DNA of 64,000 nucleotides, taken from positions 1 through 64,000 of the forward strand of contig CAJNOL010000487.1 of NCBI GenBank assembly GCA_905250125.1, read 5' to 3'. The notes under the pieces are model-generated. The model searched no databases. It had not been told where the DNA came from and worked only from the letters and a program-made list of their open reading frames with translations. This document shows, one piece after another, positions 58,301 to 64,000 of the stretch. The translations under genes were made by a program, and so were the position numbers. Within the stretch, counting starts at the first letter, position 1, and every line of letters begins with the position of its first letter. Source of the stretch: Rotaria sordida (taxonomy: Eukaryota > Rotifera > Eurotatoria > Philodinida > Philodinidae).

Positions 58301-61300
58301 ATCTTCATAAAATTAAATATTTAAATCAATATCATTATCAAAGGAAAAAAAATTCATTCATATTTCTGCAGTCTCTTTTCAAAAATAAACAAACATTTTA
58401 TCAAATTATTTTTTCATCATCTCTCGTATTGCATTCTATTCAATTTTACATAATGGATAATACTATTTCGCGTTTATTTGACTATTATTACAGCATTATG
58501 TTCGACGAATAAACATGATTGAAGCAGAACAAGTACTAAAAATGGCTGAAGTCTGATATTTGAGTCGAAGGACACTATTGTGAACTAAGAATGCGCAGTG
58601 TGTTAGTGTTAAAAAGCTCGTCGGATTAGCCCCGAGTCCGGAAATTTGCGATCCGACGGACTCTAATCGTCTGAGAAATGTGTCGAATGCACTAGTCACC
58701 AAATATAAGAGACCGGAAAAAAAAAATTATCTCGTATTTTTAGGACGACTATGCAATTCGATTAGAAAATGTCATTGAGAGTATTAAAGTATGGATCGAT
58801 CGAATTCTAAATATGCTCAATAAATCAAGGACTCGATGGGCTCTAGTTAGTGTGCGCACTAACTATACTGAGTTGGTCGTTATTATACTGAAATTGCGTA
58901 TCCCAATTGAATATTATTAAAGAAAAATTTGATGTTTTTTTTTTTTTGTTTTCGATGATATACCTGTTGTAATTCCCCAATATTTGAATTAAGTTGTTCA
59001 ATTCTATGTCCTTCATCATTTTGGTTTTCTTGAATAATATTAGGCATTGTTGTTGTTGTTGTTTCAAGATATTTTTTTTTAAGTAATTCAAGTGTATTTA
59101 AAAATTCATCATGTGTCATTGGTTTTGATAGATCAACAATAGATGATTCTTCTTTTTTTGATTCAATTAAAACTGGTTGTTTTTGTTGTACTGTAGTTGT
59201 ATTTGATTGAGAACGAAATTCAGATGTTGTTTGAGATTTACGAATATTATTATTATTATTATTATTATTAGATTTTGTTGAAGGTAAATATTCATTTGTT
59301 AATGCTGATGTTTGACGTGTTTTTTGTTGTAATAATTGTTTAAATGCTTCTTGACTTATTGTTTGTCGTTTATTATCGCGTATAGTTTCTAAACGTTGTT
59401 TATCACGTTCAATTGAACGTTTTTTCATTTCTAATTGCATTTTAACAGCTAAATATTCATTTGTTAATTGATGATCATCAACAGGTGTCGTTTCACGATT
59501 ACGTATTATATTTGTTGGTGTTGTTTGATTCGATAATGCTTGTCGTTGCCATGTTGTTGTTGTTGGCATAAATGTTGTCTTTTTATGTGATGCATTAGGA
59601 TTTATTGATGATGATACAGAAGTTTTTAAGCTACTTTTTATTGGAGCAACCTGAAAAAAAAAAGAATTTTTCAATATTCACTGATTTTCATTATAACAAA
59701 GAAGTAGATTATTTTTCTTGGGTCAAAAAAACATTCGATTTTTAATCTTAGGTCCGATCGAATTTTGTCCGAATTGACTAAAAACAAATAAATCGTTGTC
59801 GAGCCTTACATAAAACAAATAGTAATTCAAGATAAGATAATGATTTCGTTCGTTTGTTAATGTTAAAAGAACTCATTTTGATTCGTGAAAAATTATCTTT
59901 CATCTCGGAAAATTAACTTATGTCGGAAAGTGTCACATACCAGACACTTCATATTTCGATGCAATAGACGACTAGTAGTCATTATACAGAGTGAAACAAA
60001 GTGTTCAATCATCTGTATAAAGAACATCTGTATAACATCAGCAGCAATTATAAGTACAATAATGACGCTTTTATTTGTACAAAAAAAAAAAAAACAACTT
60101 CATCCATATTGTTTAAACTTGTTACTTTTAATTGTTATATATATATACATATGAATTTACATGTCTAAGAGTTATTATCCATTGATTTTTTTCCTAATGA
60201 TCTCTGAAGAGTTTAAATCTCACATAATCGTATAATGAGTATTCTTTTTTTTTTTTTAATGAACCAACTAAGATGATCATGAAGGCCTCTTTTAATCCGT
60301 CTATTAACATTTGAAAAGTTCGAGTGATCAATAGGCTTTAATTTCTTTAATTAACACATTAAAGCGAATATTTAAAAAAACAACGATAGTGTGAGATTTA
60401 AACGATTTTAAAAGACTATCAAAATGCATACAAGAGAAAAATTCAACTTCTCAAGATAAAAATAAAACGTGTAGAAGATTTCAATCGAAATTCTAAATCT
60501 TGTTCAAATATACGAAAGAGAAAACAAAAACTATATAAAAAAATTTTTTCCTTCTTTACCATTTGTCTATCATGATTTGTACTAGTTTGTAAAATTCCAC
60601 CGGTTGTAATTTGTTCATTATTATTATTATTATTATTATTATCATTATTATCATTTAAAATAAAAAATTCACTAGTACCATCCTCATTAATATCATCATT
60701 ATCATCATCAAGTGAATAAGTTTGATTTGATTTATTTCCACAAATATTTTCTTCATCTTCATTTTCATTAGAATCAATTGAAAAATTATTTTTATCAAAA
60801 TTTTCATCGATTTCATATAAAACAAATATATCAACAAGCATACAATGAAGATTTATATCTGGTATATTATTTTCACGTAAATTTTTAATTGTAAATGGAA
60901 ATATATTTGTCATTTTATTTCCATTATAATGATTTAAATAATTTCTTAAAATATTTAAATCATTTTTATTTTTTTTTATATTATATTTTTCATCATAAAA
61001 TGATATAAGTGTATATAAACATGTACCATCAATTAATGATTGACGTAAATCAATAACAGGCGGTATACGTTGTGATAATTGATTTGTCATATATTCACAT
61101 ATACCATTAATCCATATAATTAAAAATGATTCTGTATTTAATTGTTTAGATTTATTTAATAACGTTAAAACAGATTTTAATTGAAGTTTTTCAAAACGTT
61201 GATAAAGTATATTTTGATCAAGTATTATATTAAAATATAATTTCATAAGATTATTAATTAATTCTAAATGTACATGAGCATTTAAAGGTTCATCTTGTTT

Positions 61301-61627
61301 TAATAAATTTATATCAATAATAATATTTTGTGAATAAAAATAATTTATTATATCATTATATGTTATTAATTGATCTTGTTGATTTGTTATATATTGAAAT
61401 GCACGTATATATAAATCACCTGATAATAAAACAAGTGCTATATCAGGTGATAAAAAACGTTCATTATTTTCATATTGAAAAAAATGTTCATTAGGTACAA
61501 AATCTGGTATTGAACCATGTGGATATGCTTTATTTATTAACCAACGTAATGAACAAGTAAGACGTGATTCATTTTCATCTTCATCATCACTTAATATATC
61601 ATAACATTCATTATTATTTGACTGCAT
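55343..61627 (-). CDS. CAMSAP: CAMSAP/Patronin, microtubule minus-end binding protein
   Basis: Minus-strand exons 61627-60560, 59650-58964, 57961-57403 and 56043-55343 join in phase to 1004 residues plus stop. An N-terminal domain includes the CAMSAP-type calponin-homology domain at about 164-275 (SFLIIWINGICEYM, LIDGTCLYTLISFY, NIPDINLHCMLVDIF). The middle (357-771) is Gln/Arg/Lys-rich with coiled-coil character (RKRELVLQRQQQRLEAYEQR). The C-terminal CKK domain spans about 862-985 (GKSNKQTIINALTQVILAGR, FIILFRDSRLQFRGIYAF, YKYNNGSKQFSPVPIKSF). CKK domains bind and stabilise microtubule minus ends. The order CH-coil-CKK is that of the family, but the protein is shorter than human CAMSAP1 (about 1600 residues), mostly through a reduced central region. 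A low-complexity Asn/Asp run (residues about 300-340, from ATT/AAT repeats) ends exon 1. The ATG is close to the gene's upstream flank and fits well. Confidence 0.93.
56044..57402 (-). other. CAMSAP intron 3 with a GC-rich island
   Basis: The intron is bounded by GTAAAT (donor at 57402) and CTTCATAG (acceptor at 56044). About 56570-57000 is conspicuously richer in G and C than anything else in the window and is dominated by GTGGG/GGTGGGTA-type text in its left half and its complement-like CCACC/CTACC in the right half. No ORF with a domain was found. Confidence 0.5.
57962..58963 (-). other. CAMSAP intron 2
   Basis: About 1 kb, AT-rich, GTATAT donor and CTTATAG acceptor. No gene or repeat recognised. 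The minus ORF at 58496-58702 lacks a domain. Confidence 0.45.
59651..60559 (-). other. CAMSAP intron 1
   Basis: About 0.9 kb, GTAAAG donor and TTTTTTTCAG acceptor. AT-rich, no coding or repeat recognised. The plus ORF at 59885-60154 lacks a domain. Confidence 0.45.
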
Positions 61628-63125
61628 TTTGTTTTTACAAAATGAAAGATCATTAATCGATTTGAGATTTGTTTCTTTCTTTCTTACTTCTTCTTTTTTT
61701 TTTTCTTATTATTATGCGTGGTCTGGCAACAAAAAACATTAACATAAATACGAATCATTTCTTAATGCATTTACAATAGTGACATCTGTTTATATTTTAT
61801 AAATAAAAAAAATTGAATTTTTATCAATATAGAGTCAATTAACAGTTATTAAACATTTATATTTTATGTTTGTTTAAGATAAGTATTAGAGAAAAGATGG
61901 CAGTATAACATAGAGGTGAGGGTATCAAATAGCATTTATACACAGCTGGAGAAACATTTGGAGAACATCTGCTGCTTCTTATATACATGTTTAGAAAGAA
62001 AGAAAATATATACATTAAAGCTCGTCAAGATTGTCGTCGAAAATCGTTCTGTTACTCGGACAGGATCTGAAAATTTTTGACTTGATGGCCTCTAATATAA
62101 GCATTAGATTGTCCTTCCAGTTAAAAATAGTAAACGAGAAGTTTTATTTTTTGTTTTGTTAACCACTGGAGAATGAAAAGGAACAAAAGAAAAAATCCAA
62201 ATAATTATTGTAATAGAAGAAATTGTTCTCAGCTAGAATATAAAGAAATAAAATGATCCTCAAAGGCGGAATCTATTAGTTCGTATTATCTGAGCAAAAT
62301 AATATTTATCCTAATTGCTGAAAAACTAGGGTTTTGATTTTCTAAAGACTTCACCTATTAGAAATCAATTTTTCTTTATATTTTCATCAAGAATGATTTC
62401 ATATACTTAAATCAATATTTGGTTTCTTTTTAACATTTAAAATTGCTGGAAGACATAATTTTACTAGCCGCTGTATGTGCAATTTTGAAAGCAATCCCTC
62501 TCATAATATTGTTCTGACTTCTAGTAGATATGTAAATCATATATCTATATTGTTTGAATGTATTGAATTGATTTAAGCTTCTATTTCGCAAATATTATTA
62601 TGTAGTATGACTCTTTTTTCTGAATAAATTCACCTTTTAATTTCATAGAACTACTGTTTTATTATTTGTATTTGTGCAACTCTTTGGCAAAAATGATTTT
62701 TGCTTTATGTTTTTTATGTTCTCTATGAGTATTCTAATTTTTTTTTGTTTTTCAAAATAATCGATACGAGAATCGAAATATTTTTTTCAAAAAATTCTAT
62801 TAGATGAAAATTGAAATTAAAATTTTTAGAATAAATAATGAATCTGAATATGCCTGTTAACATTCAATGTGATATGCCTTCAAATACAGTTTAGAAAAAA
62901 GTTGCATGGTTATTTTTATCATGTATATGTAGATTTTCTTAATATGAATAAAGTATACAAAAAAAAAACGAAACAAATTTCATTTCCTATTTTCATTAAA
63001 CAGGACAGTCTTGTGGTGTCGTTTGATTTAACATAATGAATCAATTCAATACTAAATATACACCAGGCTGATTTACCTATTAAACACATGCAATATTTCA
63101 TACATAGTTTATGCCTAATTAGAGG
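61628..63125. other. CAMSAP upstream flank and intergenic sequence
   Basis: AT-rich, holding the CAMSAP promoter on the left. The minus ORF at 62919-63101 has no domain. No RNA gene or repeat recognised. Confidence 0.4.
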
Positions 63126-63290
63126 TGTAAGCCATCCAGCTGCGCCGCCGCCGCCGCTGTAAAAAAGTTAGTTCAGCCGTTGCATCACCGCCACGAACGA
63201 AAATTTTTGATAATAGTATAATGCGCCGCCGCCGGTGCAGTAAAACATAAAGTATAGCAGCAGCCGCCGCCGCCGTCTGACCTTTCGGCT
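63126..63290. repeat. GCC-rich trinucleotide repeat block
   Basis: Three short GCC/CCG clusters (about 63144-63158, 63222-63236 and 63262-63274) lie within 150 bp in an otherwise AT-rich region, with GCAGCAGCC beside the last. The plus-strand text is not open over a useful length in any frame I read. It may be a relic of a repeat or a small GC-rich regulatory tract. Confidence 0.5.
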
Positions 63291-64000
63291 TATGTCTCTA
63301 TGTATAAATATATGTTAATTCGGTCAAAAAATATACACAATCTGTTTCAGAATACAACAGGTATATATGATAGGCTTAAAACTCTTTATAGGATCTTCAT
63401 CGGAAAGTTAAGGATAGTGAATACAGGGATAGAACAAATCTTTTTGTGTCATGCAGATAAAACAGAACTGTTGCTTCTGATTTTTAATTCATATTTGAGA
63501 CTGTATAATGCTAGCGCAATTTAGAAAAAATTTATAACTTGTATGAAACAGCGTTCACTTAAAGAAACACACCGAGAAAATTTATTTTCGACTCTTGAAA
63601 GAAAAATTTTTGATCTATTTTATTGAAAATTAGAATAATGATGAAGCAAGAGAGTATTCACAAAAATAAACACGAATTCAATTCCAGTGTAAGTTTGCTC
63701 TTATTTTACTGGAAATATTTCTTAGGTATGTTCAAATCATTAACCATGTAGGATCAAACATTTATCCATACAAAAAAAATTCAATAGTTCCTCAAGAAAG
63801 TTTTCTACATATGACTCACTACGAAAATCCTACTATTTCGATGTATTACATAAATTTATCAATCTAATGGAACAAGAAACAAATGTTCGAGTCTATCACC
63901 CAAGCCTCGTGCTTGGCATGATCAAGTGTTTTGGTCATGATCATGAAAATTGGTTTTAGTTTGTTAGTACCTTCTTACGCAAACTATATATATATATATT
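63291..64000. other. Intergenic right edge
   Basis: AT-rich, ending in a TATATA tract. A small hairpin (CCAAGC-CTCGT-GCTTGG) lies near 63903 and TCATGATCATGA-type palindromic text follows at about 63936. The plus ORF at 63300-63524 has no domain. Confidence 0.35.

Overview
The window looks like animal DNA, most probably from a bdelloid rotifer (Rotaria- or Adineta-like). The reasons are strong AT richness, introns often only 48-60 bp long with GTRAGT donors and TTTTAG/TTTCAG acceptors, an arginine-type ADP-ribosyltransferase of the kind greatly expanded in bdelloids, and a mixture of many small, mostly decayed DNA transposons. The genus is inferred, not shown. I recognised no tRNA, rRNA or CRISPR.

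Layout. 1-391 is the 5' part of an unrecognised minus-strand gene cut by the window edge. 2743-12969 is a plus-strand modular gene: two exons encode a mono-ADP-ribosyltransferase (ART) and are followed, in the same phase, by a series of 84-bp exons that each encode one 28-residue leucine-rich repeat (LRR). Its large gaps are filled by a foldback element, a Tc1-type miniature element and a second foldback element. 13000-29400 is an accessory region without a convincing intact host gene. It holds a piggyBac-like end, a TIR-bounded element of about 4.2 kb (16725-20905) containing a tandem array of about 13 apparent microexons on the minus strand, a dead mariner, unclassified repeats and a very AT-rich block.

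From 29.5 kb on the window is gene-bearing. RBM39-like splicing factor (29511-31804, +), INSIG (32700-33635, +) and a GPI-anchored three-Ig IgLON/lachesin-like adhesion protein (36707-48985, +) follow one another. The Ig gene's two large introns hold two intronless same-strand genes: an orphan multipass membrane protein (39588-40496) and a TGF-beta family ligand (45332-46879). A foldback element (49329-51600) and a hAT element with a perfect 8-bp target duplication (52058-54121) separate it from a CAMSAP/Patronin gene on the minus strand (55343-61627). The remainder to 64000 is intergenic.

The exon joins of RBM39, INSIG, the Ig gene and CAMSAP were checked by hand for phase, and each closes exactly from ATG to stop. 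RBM39 acts in splicing, INSIG in sterol sensing in the ER, CAMSAP at microtubule minus ends, and the Ig and TGF-beta products at the cell surface or outside it. Nothing suggests that they form one pathway. The most unusual structures are the ART-LRR exon-per-repeat gene, the microexon array and the density of long inverted repeats.
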